Assembly: GCF_036245475.1 (NCBI RefSeq)
Contig: NZ_BTPM01000001.1
Location: 1,178,001-1,242,000, forward strand
Length of the DNA: 64,000 nt
Source: Vibrio sp. 10N
GTDB lineage: Bacteria; Pseudomonadota; Gammaproteobacteria; Enterobacterales; Vibrionaceae
Direction: 5' to 3'
A program made the translations under genes and the position numbers. Positions 1 to 9,933 of the stretch are shown piece after piece. How positions within the stretch are numbered: position 1 is the stretch's first letter; the number at the start of each line of letters is the position of its first letter. Under the pieces are notes generated by a model that made no database searches, was not told the origin of the DNA, and saw only the letters and a list, made by a program, of their open reading frames with translations.

Positions 1-479
1 GAATGGGTTCTTTGAATGGCTTTGAACGCTTCAACAGAGCCGTGCTGCTGCAAATCACCGACAGATTCAATACCGGCTTTTTTGAGCATACGCTCCGTTG
101 CCAGACGTAAGTTAGGTAAATCTTTTAGTCGGTTTGGCTTTGCCTCAGACTGCTGCGCTTTTTCTGTTTTAGCAAATTCAAGCGCTTGTTTAGCGTGAAC
201 CAAGATAGCCTCTTGGTCTTGCCAACAATCTTCTGGTAATGCGAAGTATTTAGTGACGACAGGAAATCCACGCTTTTTGTAAACGTATGGTTTGTAACCC
301 AGTTTCTTAAAGGTAGATATGGTCTTGCGGTCTGTTCTGATATGTAATTTGTTGTTCACTGCTAATGCAAACATCGTATCATCTACGAAGATGCCAAATC
401 CGCCGAACATGGAGCGAGACTTTACTCTTCCAAGCTGAGCGAATAACTGCATTGAATCTTTTAGTATAGGATTATCCAT
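1..479 (-). CDS. tfoY: TfoY (TfoX-family regulator), 3' end outside window
   Basis: Partial gene; about 159 N-terminal residues are visible and the C-terminus lies beyond base 1. The protein opens [13 protein letters not shown]. It carries the TfoX N-terminal domain (SMFGGFGIF at residues 23-31, then [15 protein letters not shown]) and the start of the TfoX C-terminal domain ([16 protein letters not shown]). Vibrios have two paralogues: TfoX (chitin-induced competence) and TfoY (type VI secretion and motility). I call this one TfoY because a c-di-GMP-I riboswitch lies just upstream and purR is the next gene, both as in V. cholerae VC1722. The ATG at 479 has only a weak purine-rich stretch (GAGAAAA) in front. 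Expression should respond to c-di-GMP through the leader. Confidence 0.9.
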   Translation of the reverse strand, partial: MDNPILKDSMQLFAQLGRVKSRSMFGGFGIFVDDTMFALAVNNKLHIRTDRKTISTFKKLGYKPYVYKKRGFPVVTKYFALPEDCWQDQEAILVHAKQALEFAKTEKAQQSEAKPNRLKDLPNLRLATERMLKKAGIESVGDLQQHGSVEAFKAIQRTH

Positions 480-591
480 GCTTATTCTTTTCTCGGTGTT
501 ATTGATTGTGTCACCAAAATCAGGTCCGAGAGTATAGCAAACGGGTGTCAGAGCTCTGTTAAGCCACTGCTATAACTGAGTCTTACCCCTT
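480..591 (-). other. tfoY 5'UTR between aptamer and start codon
   Basis: About 110 nt between the riboswitch aptamer and the tfoY ATG. It contains TATACT near 523-528 and a GAGCTC-centred palindrome, but no clean rho-independent terminator. Translational control or internal promoters (as reported for V. cholerae tfoY) are both possible. Confidence 0.5.
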
Positions 592-688
592 GCCATCGGC
601 AACCCCGCTACCTATCAATTAAAAAATTGGTTTAGGCCGGAGGCTTTGCGTCCCACCCTTTCAGATGGTTTGCCCTGTGCGTGACACA
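592..688 (-). promoter_or_regulatory. c-di-GMP-I (GEMM-I) riboswitch in the tfoY leader
   Basis: Read on the minus strand, the element runs TGTCACGCACAGGGCAAACC, a short stem closed by a GAAA tetraloop, GGGACGCAAAGCCTCCGGCC, TAAACC, an A/T-rich variable hairpin, then GGTAGCGGGGTTGCCGATGG. This is nearly identical to the V. cholerae Vc2 aptamer; only the variable P3 loop differs (AATTTTTTAATT). About 110 nt separate the aptamer from the tfoY ATG, leaving room for an expression platform. Aptamer identity is seen directly; the direction of regulation cannot be read from sequence. Confidence 0.96.
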
Positions 689-828
689 TATAGCATATAG
701 GAAAACTATGTAAGTTATTGATTACTGTTTTTTCAAAATGTGACACTGGTTCAAATAATGGTTGACTATTTGTGCCTAGAGGTGAATAAAAAATTGACAG
801 TGGGCAGGGAAAACTTTGAATAGAGATC

Positions 829-857
829 AAAAAAAAGTGCCGAAATCGGCACTTTTG
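829..857 (-). terminator. Rho-independent terminator of purR
   Basis: On the minus strand, AAAAGTGCCGA, a TTT loop, and CGGCACTTTTTTTT follow directly after the purR stop. The stem is perfect and ends in a U-tract. It separates purR from the tfoY leader. Confidence 0.9.
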
Positions 858-863
858 TCAGCA

Positions 864-1868
864 TTAGGTAAGAGGTTTGACAGAGTCACGTTCTACAATT
901 TCTGGGTGCATTTCGAAAATGCGTTTTTCGTGACCTTTATCTTTGATTCGTTCTAGTAGAATCTCAAAGGCATTTTTACCGACGCGTCGCTTCGGTTGGT
1001 GAACCGTTGTGAGCGGAGGTGAAAAGTATTCAGCCAGTTCGATATTGTCATAACCAATAACAGAAATGTCGTCAGGGACACGAACGCCAAGCTGCTGAAG
1101 GCGACTCATTAGTCCGAATGCCATTGTGTCATTAAAGCAAAATACTGCAGTGGGCCTTTCTTCCATTGCTGCAATTCGGTTCGCGGCGATTACAGCGGTA
1201 TCACATTCAAAGTTACCTTCTAAAATGCGATCTTCTTTCATTTCGATACCGGCTTCCACCAGTGCACGCTTGTAACCAATGATGCGCTCTTGGCAGACAG
1301 CTTTCTCTAAGTGGCCACTTAGGCAAGCAATATCGGTATGACCTTTTTCAATCAAGAACTTAGTTGCTAGATAGCCACCTTCTTCCGAGTTATCGATGAT
1401 CTTATCTGCTTGCGAGCTCTCTGGGCCCCAATCCATGATTACCTTAGGAATATCAGCATGGCGGTCAAGCATTTCAAGGAGCTCTTCGGTTAAGTCTGAG
1501 CACATCACCAAAATGCCATCAACACGCTTTTCGGCAAGCATGCGGATGTAGTCACGTTGCTTCTCGTAAACACCGCCTGTGTTACACAAAATGAGAGTAT
1601 AGCCTTGGCGATAGCAGTAACTTTCCACACCATCGATGACTTCTGAGAAAAATAAGTTGGTCGACTGCGTAACCAGCATGCCAATGGTCTTGGTCGAGTT
1701 GCATTTCAAGCTACGAGCAACCGCACTTGGGGCGTAATTGAGCTCATTAACCGCCGCCATCACTTTTTCTTGTGTTGCTTCTGCAACAAAGCGAGTCTTA
1801 TTAATTACATGGGATACTGTGGTCGTTGAAACGCCAGCAAGTCGGGCGACATCTTTAATGGTTGCCAT
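864..1868 (-). CDS. purR: Purine repressor PurR (LacI family)
   Basis: A 334-residue DNA-binding repressor that in gamma-proteobacteria binds hypoxanthine or guanine and shuts off purine synthesis genes. The N-terminus [20 protein letters not shown] is a LacI-type helix-turn-helix, followed by the hinge helix [11 protein letters not shown]. The periplasmic-binding-protein-like core (about residues 60-330) contains [11 protein letters not shown] and [21 protein letters not shown], closely matching E. coli PurR at full length. It lies next to tfoY and torD as in V. cholerae. A half-matching pur box upstream suggests autoregulation, as known in E. coli. Its own terminator follows, so it is probably monocistronic. 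Confidence 0.95.
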   Translation of the reverse strand: MATIKDVARLAGVSTTTVSHVINKTRFVAEATQEKVMAAVNELNYAPSAVARSLKCNSTKTIGMLVTQSTNLFFSEVIDGVESYCYRQGYTLILCNTGGVYEKQRDYIRMLAEKRVDGILVMCSDLTEELLEMLDRHADIPKVIMDWGPESSQADKIIDNSEEGGYLATKFLIEKGHTDIACLSGHLEKAVCQERIIGYKRALVEAGIEMKEDRILEGNFECDTAVIAANRIAAMEERPTAVFCFNDTMAFGLMSRLQQLGVRVPDDISVIGYDNIELAEYFSPPLTTVHQPKRRVGKNAFEILLERIKDKGHEKRIFEMHPEIVERDSVKPLT

Positions 1869-1907
1869 AGTGATATCCTATTAGTCGCGGCTTATAGGTT
1901 TAACGTT

Positions 1908-1923
1908 GAATTAACGTTTGTGC
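1908..1923 (-). promoter_or_regulatory. Candidate PurR operator (half-conserved pur box)
   Basis: The right half, GTTTGTGC with AAC before it, matches the consensus ACGCAAACGTTTGCGT well. The left half is poor. It sits where the -35 of the presumed purR promoter would be, which fits autorepression. Weak single-site evidence. Confidence 0.35.
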
Positions 1924-2145
1924 CGCTTTCATTTTAGTGGTTCCAGCACTTTTGTGAAAATACGAATTTAAAGGCGGGAACCGGCAAGTGTATGCAAGCC
2001 AAGGCAAAGTTTGAGCGTATGGCTCAAAGTCGGCACCGGAAAGGGGCGTCTAATTGTAATGCCGTTGGGTGATTGCATTTAAACGGCGAATTGTAGTCGC
2101 AGCTTAGTGAGCTGGCAATCATTTATCCTAGAAATTTATAACTAA

Positions 2146-2188
2146 GGCGCAAAATTGACTCATAGAGAGCGGAAAACCCTTTTGCGCC
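2146..2188. repeat. Inverted repeat downstream of torD
   Basis: Perfect 9-bp arms GGCGCAAAA (2146-2154) and TTTTGCGCC (2180-2188) are separated by 25 bp, immediately after the torD stop. The long loop and missing U-tract make it a poor terminator by itself; it may act as an mRNA 3'-end structure. Confidence 0.45.
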
Positions 2189-2197
2189 ACATGTTAG

Positions 2198-2866
2198 CTA
2201 GTCGTTTTCATCCAAAAGATAGGTAAGGTCGAGCTGACAGAAAGCGTGCAATAAACTTGCCGCAGCTGCGTAAAAACCAAATTCATCAAACTGTTGGCAT
2301 TTTTGAACGAACTGAGGCAACCAGCTCATTAAATAGGTATTAATGAAGTCTGCTTGCTCGGTCATCGCGGTGTTCATGTGCGCTTCATTTTCCAGCTCGT
2401 TGGAGCGGATTATGAGATTGCCCAAAAAGTCGAGCTCAATTGCGAGATGGTCAGCGGGTTCATTCAGATCTTGATTAACGGCAACACCGTGCTTTGTCAG
2501 AAGGTCTGTCATGTCCTGTGCTGGTTGGTCATTAAGCAAGCCGGACTTACCAATATACATAGAGGCATAAGGCAGTGCGCCATGTTTATCGGACTTCAAA
2601 AAGAGATCGCAGAAGTCTGCTGAGAGCTCTAGCTGGGCATCTTCACGAACTTGTAAGCGATTTAGTGCATCGGTGAAAGTTTTTATCGGCTCAGAGAGGG
2701 ATGGGTTTTCACCTAGGCCTGTTAGAAACGAACGTATCTCTGGGCTGTGATATTTGTTTAGCTCATCTTCGGTCAGCTCTGAAGCAAATAGGCTGGACAG
2801 CCACCAATAGATTTCCGCACGTTGTTCATTAAATGCTTTGATTTCTTGCATTTGTATCGTCTCCAA
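2198..2866 (-). CDS. torD: TorD chaperone
   Basis: 222 residues of the TorD/DmsD family of cytoplasmic redox-enzyme chaperones, which hold TMAO/DMSO-type molybdoenzymes for cofactor insertion and Tat export. The family signature is [18 protein letters not shown] (about residues 135-152), and the protein is predicted all-helical. It is divergent from torR, a usual Vibrio pairing. No torA, torC, torS or torT is in the window, so the client reductase is elsewhere. The ATG at 2866 is preceded by GGAGACGATACAA. Confidence 0.9.
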   Translation of the reverse strand: METIQMQEIKAFNEQRAEIYWWLSSLFASELTEDELNKYHSPEIRSFLTGLGENPSLSEPIKTFTDALNRLQVREDAQLELSADFCDLFLKSDKHGALPYASMYIGKSGLLNDQPAQDMTDLLTKHGVAVNQDLNEPADHLAIELDFLGNLIIRSNELENEAHMNTAMTEQADFINTYLMSWLPQFVQKCQQFDEFGFYAAAASLLHAFCQLDLTYLLDEND

Positions 2867-3133
2867 AAATGATACCTTCTATTCTAGCCAATAAAGATGA
2901 ACAGCAATAACGGATAATATGAATAAATAAGTTAATTTATTAAAAAATATGATAAAAATTAATTTACGCGCCCAAATTGTACTTGGGTATTTGTTGCATA
3001 TGGCGTTCGATGGTTTTGGTTGTCTTGAATCAAAAAAAAAGTAGGTTTGTGCTTATTGACGGCGGTGTAGACTAGAATTGTGAATGGTTATGAATAGAAT
3101 GCCCCAGTCATTACAGATTGAGATAGTACCGAT

Positions 3134-3844
3134 ATGAAATATCACGTTTTGGTTGTAGAAGATGACGTAGTCACTCGCAGTAAGCTCGCTGGCTATTTCG
3201 AAAATGAAGGGTATTTGGTTAGTGAAGCCCAAGATGGCAATGAAATGCGTCAAGTTTTGCAAGAGTCGAGTATTGACCTAGTTATGCTTGATATTAACCT
3301 GCCAAAAGAAGACGGCCTAATGCTGACGAGAGAGCTGCGTAGTCAGTCTGATATTGGCATTATTCTCGTCACTGGTCGCACCGATAGTATTGACCGTATC
3401 GTTGGGCTTGAGATGGGCGCGGATGATTATGTAACTAAGCCTTTTGAGCTGCGTGAGCTGTTGGTTAGAGTTAAGAATTTACTATGGCGCATCTCATTGG
3501 CGCGCAAACAGCCGGTGCTAGAGCAGTCGGTTGAGAGTGAACACGTTATTCACTTTGGAGAATGGACGTTTGATAAACAACGACGTTCACTAACAAACAG
3601 TGGCGATCCGGTGAAACTGACTAAGGCGGAGTACGAGCTTCTCGTGGCGCTTTCCACCTACCCAAACCAAGTGCTCAGTCGTGAACGTATTTTGAATATG
3701 ATCAGCCATCGCGTTGATGCGCCAAACGATCGAACGATTGATGTATTGATCCGTCGTATGAGAGCCAAAATGGAAGTGGATCCTAAGAATCCGCAAATTT
3801 TCATTACCGTCCATGGTGAAGGTTACATGTTCGCTGGCGACTAA
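3134..3844 (+). CDS. torR: TorR response regulator (OmpR family)
   Basis: 236 residues: a receiver domain (about 1-120) with acidic pocket VEDD at 8-11, phospho-acceptor aspartate in LVMLDINLP, and the conserved lysine in YVTKPFELRELLVRVK, then an OmpR/PhoB winged helix (about 140-235) ending HGEGYMFAGD. ILVTGRTDSIDRIVGLEMGA matches E. coli TorR rather than ArcA. It should regulate TMAO respiration genes in response to TorS. torD is divergent and the kinase is not in the window. It ends at a strong hairpin terminator. Confidence 0.9.
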   Translation: MKYHVLVVEDDVVTRSKLAGYFENEGYLVSEAQDGNEMRQVLQESSIDLVMLDINLPKEDGLMLTRELRSQSDIGIILVTGRTDSIDRIVGLEMGADDYVTKPFELRELLVRVKNLLWRISLARKQPVLEQSVESEHVIHFGEWTFDKQRRSLTNSGDPVKLTKAEYELLVALSTYPNQVLSRERILNMISHRVDAPNDRTIDVLIRRMRAKMEVDPKNPQIFITVHGEGYMFAGD

Positions 3845-3872
3845 GATTAATAGACAGTTAAAATCCTGTATT

Positions 3873-3908
3873 AGCTCCAGTTACCAAAAAGGTAACTGGA
3901 GCTGTTTT
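3873..3908 (+). terminator. torR terminator
   Basis: AGCTCCAGTTACC, an AAAAA loop, then GGTAACTGGAGCT and GTTTTAT, 30 bp after the torR stop. The 13-bp stem is perfect; the U-tract is short. Confidence 0.85.
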
Positions 3909-4134
3909 ATGGGAGCAGGTTTACTTTCTTTAGTAACGAATTGCGGCGTTACCGATTAATTTTGTTAGGTGACTCGCGTAGCGTTTTCTTCCCTTTTAGG
4001 ACTTCCAAGCTGCCCCTGTAGTTGAACTAATTTGAAATTGGCTGTTTCGATAATGGCAGGCTGATTGACAGCTGGCTTGTGTTATCGAGCTCAATTCAAC
4101 CTCATTAAAACTTGGTTCAATAAAAGGAAGTTCT

Positions 4135-6714
4135 ATGACCAATGTGATTTCTCTACCCAAGTCCCTGAACGGGGCACGGCGCGCTGCGCTACCCACTGCT
4201 ATATTTTTGGCAGCAAGCTCTTTTTATACGGCACCCGCCATGGCAGTTCAGTGCAGCACTTTGTCGGTTTGGGACCCGGCTACGACTTACAATGGCGGCA
4301 ACCAAGTTCAATGGCAGTCTGTTGCTTACAACGCAAATTGGTGGAATGTGAATGTTGATCCTCAGCAACACTCCGCGCCTTATCAAGAATGGTCGAAAGT
4401 AGGTGATTGTACCGACGGTGGTGCCAATGTCGCGCCGTCCGTTTCCATCACTTCCCCTGCTAACTACGCGCAGCTCGCTGTGGGAAATGTGGTCACCTTT
4501 TCGGCGACGGCAGGTGATGCCGATGGCACAGTTAACCAGGTGGTCTTTGCGTTAGACGGTGTGTCGATTGCAACGTTAACCAGTGCACCTTATACCACCG
4601 AGTGGCTAACCGAGCTGGGTAACTATCAGTTAACCGTGACCGCTACAGACGATGACGGGGCCGCGACAACCGTTTCTCAGCTGTTTAGTGTTGTTGATGT
4701 GACTAATCAGCCACCTAGTGTGACACTGCAAAGTTCGAGCTCTCAAATCAGTGTTGGAGAGTCGGTCACTTTGACGGCTTCGCCTCTGGATAGCGATGGC
4801 ACCATTGCACAGGTTGATTTTGTGGTCAGCGGCGCTGTGGTTGACTCGTTGACCACGCCGCCATGGCAGTCGAACTGGAGTGCGGCTTCTGCTGGTGACT
4901 ATGTTATCGAAGCTGTTGTGACGGATGACGCCGGAGCGAGTTCGCAATCGCCGGCGATAACGGTTACAGCAACAGCCGTGGCAGGTGGTAAATGTTCCGA
5001 CGCTGCTGTGTATGTTGCAGGTAACAGTTATCAAACTGGACAGAATGTCACCAACAATGGCAGCTTGTATCAATGTTCGGTGGCTGGATGGTGTTCATCA
5101 GACTCGGCATGGGCGTATGAGCCTGGAGCTGGTCTTTACTGGCAAGATGCGTGGAACAGCCTTGGAGCTTGTGCAACCGCTCCAGAAATTACGCTGGTCT
5201 CGCCAAGTGAAGGTCAAACGGTATTGCTAGGTGCAGATGTAAACATTCAAGCTAGCATAAATGATGCTGATGGTACTGTTGTCAGTGCCGAAGCGAGCGT
5301 AAATGGCGCTTCATTGGGTCTAATTTCCACTGCGCCTTATCAGTGGATGTGGAATGCCATCGGCTCTGGAGAAACAACCGTTACGGTTGCGGCGACAGAT
5401 AATGAGGGTAATACCAGTCAAGTTAAGCGTACTTTGTCGATAACTGACCAGCCTTTGGTTGCCGAGATCACGTCACCGACTTCAGGCGATGTTGTCGCGG
5501 TAGGCAAAGCGGTCACGGTGAATGCTGATGTCAGCGCGCTACAAAGTGATGTCACCAGTGCTGAGCTCTTCGTCAATGGCTTGTTAGTTGCGACGGATAA
5601 CGCGGCCCCTTATCAATTTAGCTGGACACCAGCAGCGATAGGCTCTTATCAGCTCAGTGTGACTGGTAAAGATGCACAGGGTAACTCAGTATCTTCAACT
5701 AGCGCGACGGTATCAGCTAAATCAGTGGTGCAGCCTAGGCACAAACTGATCGGTTACTGGCATAACTTCGTTAATGGTGCGGGTTGTCCAATTCCACTTA
5801 ATCAAATGTCGAAAGATTGGGACATCATTGATATCGCGTTTGCTGACAACGATCGCAACAGTACCGGCAGAGTCCATTTCAACCTCTACAATGGCGATAT
5901 TCGCTCGAGTTGTGCGCCTATCGATCCTGTTCAGTTCAAGCAAGACATTAAGGCGCTGCAAGCGGAAGGGAAGATTTTTGTTTTGTCCCTTGGCGGTGCT
6001 GAGGGGACCATCACGCTCAATACGGACGCCGACGAAGCTGCTTTTGTAGAGAGTCTGACGGCCATCATTAAAGAGTGGGGATTTGATGGATTAGACGTCG
6101 ACTACGAAAGCGGTTCGAATCTCGTCCATGGTAGCGAAATCCAAGCTCGCTTACCGCGTGCGCTAAAAGCGATTGAAGCCAACATTGGTGGCGACATGTA
6201 TTTGACAATGGCTCCGGAGCACCCTTACGTTCAAGGCGGTATGGTGGCTTATTCTGGGATCTGGGGGGCCTATATTCCCCTTATCAATGAAGTGCGCGAC
6301 ACGCTCGATTTGTTGCATGTTCAGCTTTATAACAACGGTGGGCTTGCCAACCCTTATACCACAGGAGCCGCGCCTGAAGGGTCGGTGGATATGATGGTGG
6401 CGGCATCCCGAATGCTCACTGAAGGTTTTGAGCTTGCAGATGGTAGCCAGTTCTTGCCACTTCGAGATGACCAAGTTGCTATTGGGTTGCCATCAGGCCC
6501 AAGCAGTGCAAACTCAGGGCAAGCACCCATTGCCAATATTGAAGCTGCGTTAGATTGTATGATTTCAATCACTCGCTGTGACACTGTGGTACCGGCGAAG
6601 ACTTCACCGAACTTTGGAGGTGTGATGACCTGGTCGATCAACTGGGATCAGCATGATGGTTTCAATTTCTCCGTGCCGGTGAAAGCAAAGCTTGATCAGT
6701 TGAACGCACGATAA
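4135..6714 (+). CDS. Secreted multidomain GH18 chitinase
   Basis: 859 residues. A signal peptide is likely cleaved after APAMA (residue 37). CBM5/12-type chitin-binding module 1 (about 40-92) has the WDPATTYNGGNQV pattern. Two Ig-like modules (about 98-190 and 193-280) are followed by chitin-binding module 2 (about 285-345, GWCSSDSAWAYEPG) and two more Ig-like modules (about 350-440 and 443-530). The GH18 catalytic domain (about 540-855) has SLGG and the DGLDVDYE signature at 651-658, making E658 the catalytic acid. It should hydrolyse chitin outside the cell. It stands alone between torR and elyC with its own terminator. AAGGAAG lies just before the ATG. Confidence 0.93.
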   Translation: MTNVISLPKSLNGARRAALPTAIFLAASSFYTAPAMAVQCSTLSVWDPATTYNGGNQVQWQSVAYNANWWNVNVDPQQHSAPYQEWSKVGDCTDGGANVAPSVSITSPANYAQLAVGNVVTFSATAGDADGTVNQVVFALDGVSIATLTSAPYTTEWLTELGNYQLTVTATDDDGAATTVSQLFSVVDVTNQPPSVTLQSSSSQISVGESVTLTASPLDSDGTIAQVDFVVSGAVVDSLTTPPWQSNWSAASAGDYVIEAVVTDDAGASSQSPAITVTATAVAGGKCSDAAVYVAGNSYQTGQNVTNNGSLYQCSVAGWCSSDSAWAYEPGAGLYWQDAWNSLGACATAPEITLVSPSEGQTVLLGADVNIQASINDADGTVVSAEASVNGASLGLISTAPYQWMWNAIGSGETTVTVAATDNEGNTSQVKRTLSITDQPLVAEITSPTSGDVVAVGKAVTVNADVSALQSDVTSAELFVNGLLVATDNAAPYQFSWTPAAIGSYQLSVTGKDAQGNSVSSTSATVSAKSVVQPRHKLIGYWHNFVNGAGCPIPLNQMSKDWDIIDIAFADNDRNSTGRVHFNLYNGDIRSSCAPIDPVQFKQDIKALQAEGKIFVLSLGGAEGTITLNTDADEAAFVESLTAIIKEWGFDGLDVDYESGSNLVHGSEIQARLPRALKAIEANIGGDMYLTMAPEHPYVQGGMVAYSGIWGAYIPLINEVRDTLDLLHVQLYNNGGLANPYTTGAAPEGSVDMMVAASRMLTEGFELADGSQFLPLRDDQVAIGLPSGPSSANSGQAPIANIEAALDCMISITRCDTVVPAKTSPNFGGVMTWSINWDQHDGFNFSVPVKAKLDQLNAR

Positions 6715-6734
6715 CTTCACTGAGCAATAAAACG

Positions 6735-6765
6735 AAAAAGAGCCTCATATGTGAGGCTCTTTTTT
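6735..6765. terminator. Bidirectional terminator, chitinase / elyC
   Basis: AAAAAGAGCCTCA, TA, TGTGAGGCTCTTTTTT between two convergent genes. U-tracts occur on both strands, so it can end the chitinase mRNA (+) and the elyC mRNA (-). Confidence 0.92.
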
Positions 6766-6778
6766 GTTGCGATTGACT

Positions 6779-7687
6779 CTATTGAGAGCTGGGGCCATTA
6801 CTGGATTGCTCAGGATCTTCATTTGGCGCCAGTTGCTGCTCTAACTCTTGTTGGTCAAGTTGAGTGGGTTTTGATTGCTCTGGCTCAAACTCCGATACTG
6901 AAAATGACAGATCTTGCATGCTTTCGTTCGCGACCCAATCGCGTAAACGTTGCCATAGTGAGCCCAGTGTTTCGTACCAGTAGCGCTCGGTTTGTTCAAG
7001 ATAACGAGCTTGTGGCGTATAGCGATGCCAAGCTTGTTCAACATTTTCATGTGCTAAAAAGTTTGTTGGTGCCGGGTAAGGCTTGAGCCCGGCAGCCTCA
7101 AACTCATACATTGCTCGCTGCATATGACTGGCCGATGTCACCAAAACCAGCTTTTTGCTTTGCACAAACGCCGATGCTTGTCTTGCTTCTTCCCAAGTAT
7201 CTTTTGCAGCTTCAAGCAAAATAATATCGGGTTTGGCTACTCCAAGCGCGAGCGCTACTTTTGCCATGACTCTAGCGTGACTGACATCAGTGCCACCTGC
7301 ATAGCCAGATAAAATCAGTTTACTTCCTGGATACATGCGCATGACGCGAATGCCTTCGGTTAAGCGCATCAAAGAAGTACGAGATAACTCTGACGTTGGA
7401 GGAATATCGTCATCGACCACGTGGCCGCCGCCAAGTACCATAACATAGTCAATAGATTCATTAATCGGTAAAAAGGCGCTGTACTGACGCTCAAGCGGCA
7501 TCAATAAACGACTAGAGAGCGGCTGGAATGCAATAAGAAATGTCCCACACAGCGATACGAGAACCAACAAGCTGCCAAACTTACGTCTTGCGGTAAACAT
7601 GATAAGAAGCAATCCCAAAAAGCCAAGGATTAGCATAGCGGGTAAAGGCATTAGTAATGCAGACACCAGCTTTTTCAGCTCAAACAT
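6779..7687 (-). CDS. elyC: ElyC/SanA-type envelope protein (DUF218)
   Basis: 302 residues from the chosen start MFELKKLVSALL. Two N-terminal membrane segments (about 10-28 and 33-50) precede a DUF218 domain (about 75-245) with VMVLGGGHV, KLILSGYAGG and LVTSASHMQRAM. In E. coli ElyC is an inner-membrane factor for peptidoglycan and enterobacterial common antigen homeostasis. It is divergent from cmoM-mukFEB exactly as in E. coli. An upstream in-frame GTG at 7753 would add 22 residues; I prefer 7687 because it matches the E. coli N-terminus. The last 45 residues are an acidic, Gln-rich tail. Confidence 0.88.
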   Translation of the reverse strand: MFELKKLVSALLMPLPAMLILGFLGLLLIMFTARRKFGSLLVLVSLCGTFLIAFQPLSSRLLMPLERQYSAFLPINESIDYVMVLGGGHVVDDDIPPTSELSRTSLMRLTEGIRVMRMYPGSKLILSGYAGGTDVSHARVMAKVALALGVAKPDIILLEAAKDTWEEARQASAFVQSKKLVLVTSASHMQRAMYEFEAAGLKPYPAPTNFLAHENVEQAWHRYTPQARYLEQTERYWYETLGSLWQRLRDWVANESMQDLSFSVSEFEPEQSKPTQLDQQELEQQLAPNEDPEQSSNGPSSQ

Positions 7688-7804
7688 AGAATAATAGTCC
7701 GAAAAAACACCACTTAACGCTAAAAAAGGGAGTTGCCCCTTTATTCCTGTCACTTATATGACAGAATAGCTGTACGACTGGTTATCTTAACTCAATAAAC
7801 CGTG

Positions 7805-8584
7805 ATGCAAGACCGTAATTTCGACGATATCGCCCACAAATTTGCAAAAAATATTTACGGCTCCGAGAAGGGAGAAATCCGCCAAACTATTGTTTGGGAA
7901 GATTTAACCCAGGCTCTTGCCGAGCTGGATGATACTAAAAAAGCGCTAAAAGTATTAGATGCTGGTGGTGGATTAGGTCAAGTTTCGCAGCGGATTGCTG
8001 AACGCGGCCATCATATCACCTTGTGTGACCTTTCTTCTGAAATGCTCAAATTAGCCAAAGCAGAGGTTGAAAAAAACGGGTTACTCTCGCAATATCGCTG
8101 GATCCACAGTCCAGTGCAGCGTATTGCTGAGCACATGGAACAACAGGTTGATCTCACTTTGTTCCATGCAGTGATGGAATGGCTAGCAGACCCTAGGCCT
8201 GCACTTGAAGCCGTGTTACAGCAAGTGAAACCTGGCGGTATCGCTTCTGTCATGTTTTACAATCATCATGGGTTGGTATTTAAGAATGTCATTTGTGGCA
8301 ACATTCCTCATGTATTGGATGGGATGCCACATAGAAAAAGATTTAAGCTTCAACCACAAAAAGGGTTGAAGCCTGAGGATGTGTATCAGTGGATTGAAGA
8401 GTCTGGGTTTGAAATTTGTGGCAAATCTGGCATTCGCTCATTCAGTGATTACATTGGCAATATGCAATACATGGGAGATTACACCGCTGAGGATGTTCTA
8501 AAACTGGAACAACAGCTGTGTCGCCAAGAGCCTTATCTCTCCATGGGTCGATACATTCATGTATGGGCTAGGAAAAAACAATAA
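7805..8584 (+). CDS. cmoM: tRNA 5-carboxymethoxyuridine methyltransferase CmoM
   Basis: 259 residues of a class I SAM methyltransferase. [16 protein letters not shown] is motif [12 protein letters not shown] binds SAM ribose, and [12 protein letters not shown] is motif IV. E. coli CmoM (SmtA) methylates cmo5U34 of wobble tRNAs to mcmo5[11 protein letters not shown] matches E. coli precisely and fixes the ATG at 7805 over the in-frame GTG three bases upstream. It heads the mukFEB operon with 11 bp to mukF. cmoA and cmoB are not in the window. Confidence 0.94.
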   Translation: MQDRNFDDIAHKFAKNIYGSEKGEIRQTIVWEDLTQALAELDDTKKALKVLDAGGGLGQVSQRIAERGHHITLCDLSSEMLKLAKAEVEKNGLLSQYRWIHSPVQRIAEHMEQQVDLTLFHAVMEWLADPRPALEAVLQQVKPGGIASVMFYNHHGLVFKNVICGNIPHVLDGMPHRKRFKLQPQKGLKPEDVYQWIEESGFEICGKSGIRSFSDYIGNMQYMGDYTAEDVLKLEQQLCRQEPYLSMGRYIHVWARKKQ

Positions 8585-8595
8585 CAGGAAAGACC

Positions 8596-9933
8596 ATGAG
8601 TGATAACACTCTCAATGCTGACGACCGACCGATAGACGAGCTAGTCGGATGGGTCAAACAGCATGACTTTGCGTTGAATCTTTCCACTGAACGGTTGGCG
8701 TTTCTCATCTCCATCGCGGTGTTGAGTAATGAAAGATTTGATGAAGAATTGGGCGAGGGCGAGTTGCATGATGCATTTAAGATCGTCACCGGGCAGTTTG
8801 AGCAAACAGGCGAAGCCACCGCGTTTCGTGCGAACAATGCGATTAATGAACTGGTCAAGCAGCGTCTATTGAGCCGCTTTACCAGTGAAATCAATGATGG
8901 GGCGAGCATTTACAGGCTAAGCCCTCTTGCCATTGGTATCACCGATTATTACGTCAGACATCGCGAATTTTCCAAGTTACGACTCTCTATCCAGCTTTCA
9001 ATGGTGGCAGGTGAGATGGCAAAAGCCATTGAAGCCGCGCAAGAAGGCGGGACAGTGGCCCATTGGCGCAAAAATGTATTTGGCGTGTTGAAGTACTCCG
9101 TGGGCGAGATTTTCGACCAGATCGATCTTAACCAGCGTGTAATGGATGAACAGCAGCAATCGGTGAAACTTCAAATTGCTGAGTTGCTTAACAAAGATTG
9201 GCGTGATGCCATCAATAATTGTGAAACGCTGTTATCGGAAACCTCAGCCACGCTACGAGAGCTGCAAGATACGTTGCAAGCGGCGGGCGATGAGCTGCAA
9301 ACCCAGATTTTAGACATTCAAGAAATCGTCTATGGCGATGACGAACTCGAGTTCGTTGGTGAAGCGCTGTTTGGCTTGCAGATGAAACTCGATCGCATCA
9401 TTAGCTGGGGTCAGCAAGCGATTGATTTGTGGATCGGTTATGACCGTCACGTGCACAAATTCATCCGTACTGCGATCGATATGGATCAAAACCGCGCCTT
9501 TAGCCAAAGATTGCGCCAATCGGTCACAGACTATTTTGACGCTCCTTGGTATCTCACTTATGCCGATGCTGAGAAGCTCACCGACCTTCGTGATGAAGCC
9601 CTTGTGCTTCGAAATGCAGAAGTGACCGGTGCCGTACCACTTGAAGTGGAATACGAAGAATTTGAACAAGTAAATGATGAGCTCGCTGAGCGCATTGGAG
9701 ACATGCTGAAAGTACATAAAGAGCAAGGCACTCCAATCGATCTTGGCTTGGTGCTACGCGATTACCTCGCGTCACACCCACATACTCACCATTTTGATCT
9801 CGCAAGAATTGTTGTAGACCAAGCCGTTCGATTGGGTTACTCCCAGTCCGATTACTCGGCTATTCAGCCAGACTGGCAAGCTATCAACGATTTTGGCGCA
9901 AAGGTACAAGCAAATGTCATCGACAAATATTGA
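8596..9933 (+). CDS. mukF: Chromosome partition protein MukF (kleisin)
   Basis: 445 residues, close to E. coli MukF (440). The N-terminal winged-helix dimerisation region (about 1-120, starting near [18 protein letters not shown]) is followed by a helical middle and a C-terminal winged helix that caps the MukB head. MukF bridges MukB dimers in the MukBEF condensin. AGGAAAGACC precedes the ATG. It overlaps mukE by 20 bp, implying translational coupling. Confidence 0.95.
   Translation: MSDNTLNADDRPIDELVGWVKQHDFALNLSTERLAFLISIAVLSNERFDEELGEGELHDAFKIVTGQFEQTGEATAFRANNAINELVKQRLLSRFTSEINDGASIYRLSPLAIGITDYYVRHREFSKLRLSIQLSMVAGEMAKAIEAAQEGGTVAHWRKNVFGVLKYSVGEIFDQIDLNQRVMDEQQQSVKLQIAELLNKDWRDAINNCETLLSETSATLRELQDTLQAAGDELQTQILDIQEIVYGDDELEFVGEALFGLQMKLDRIISWGQQAIDLWIGYDRHVHKFIRTAIDMDQNRAFSQRLRQSVTDYFDAPWYLTYADAEKLTDLRDEALVLRNAEVTGAVPLEVEYEEFEQVNDELAERIGDMLKVHKEQGTPIDLGLVLRDYLASHPHTHHFDLARIVVDQAVRLGYSQSDYSAIQPDWQAINDFGAKVQANVIDKY

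Larger units (their letters stand above)
1869..2197. other. Intergenic region: purR promoter and torD 3' side
   Basis: 329 bp between purR and torD, both on the minus strand. It holds a plausible purR -10 (TATAAG, 1891-1896), a pur-box-like site just upstream, and a 9-bp inverted repeat nearer torD. I see no further ORF. Confidence 0.6.

Noticed and set aside
615-830. 71-residue open frame on the minus strand
   Set aside because: It overlaps the c-di-GMP aptamer, whose base conservation explains the sequence. No ribosome site or recognisable protein.
4065-4358. 97-residue plus-strand frame at the chitinase start
   Set aside because: Out of frame with the chitinase signal peptide and first chitin-binding module, which are unmistakable.
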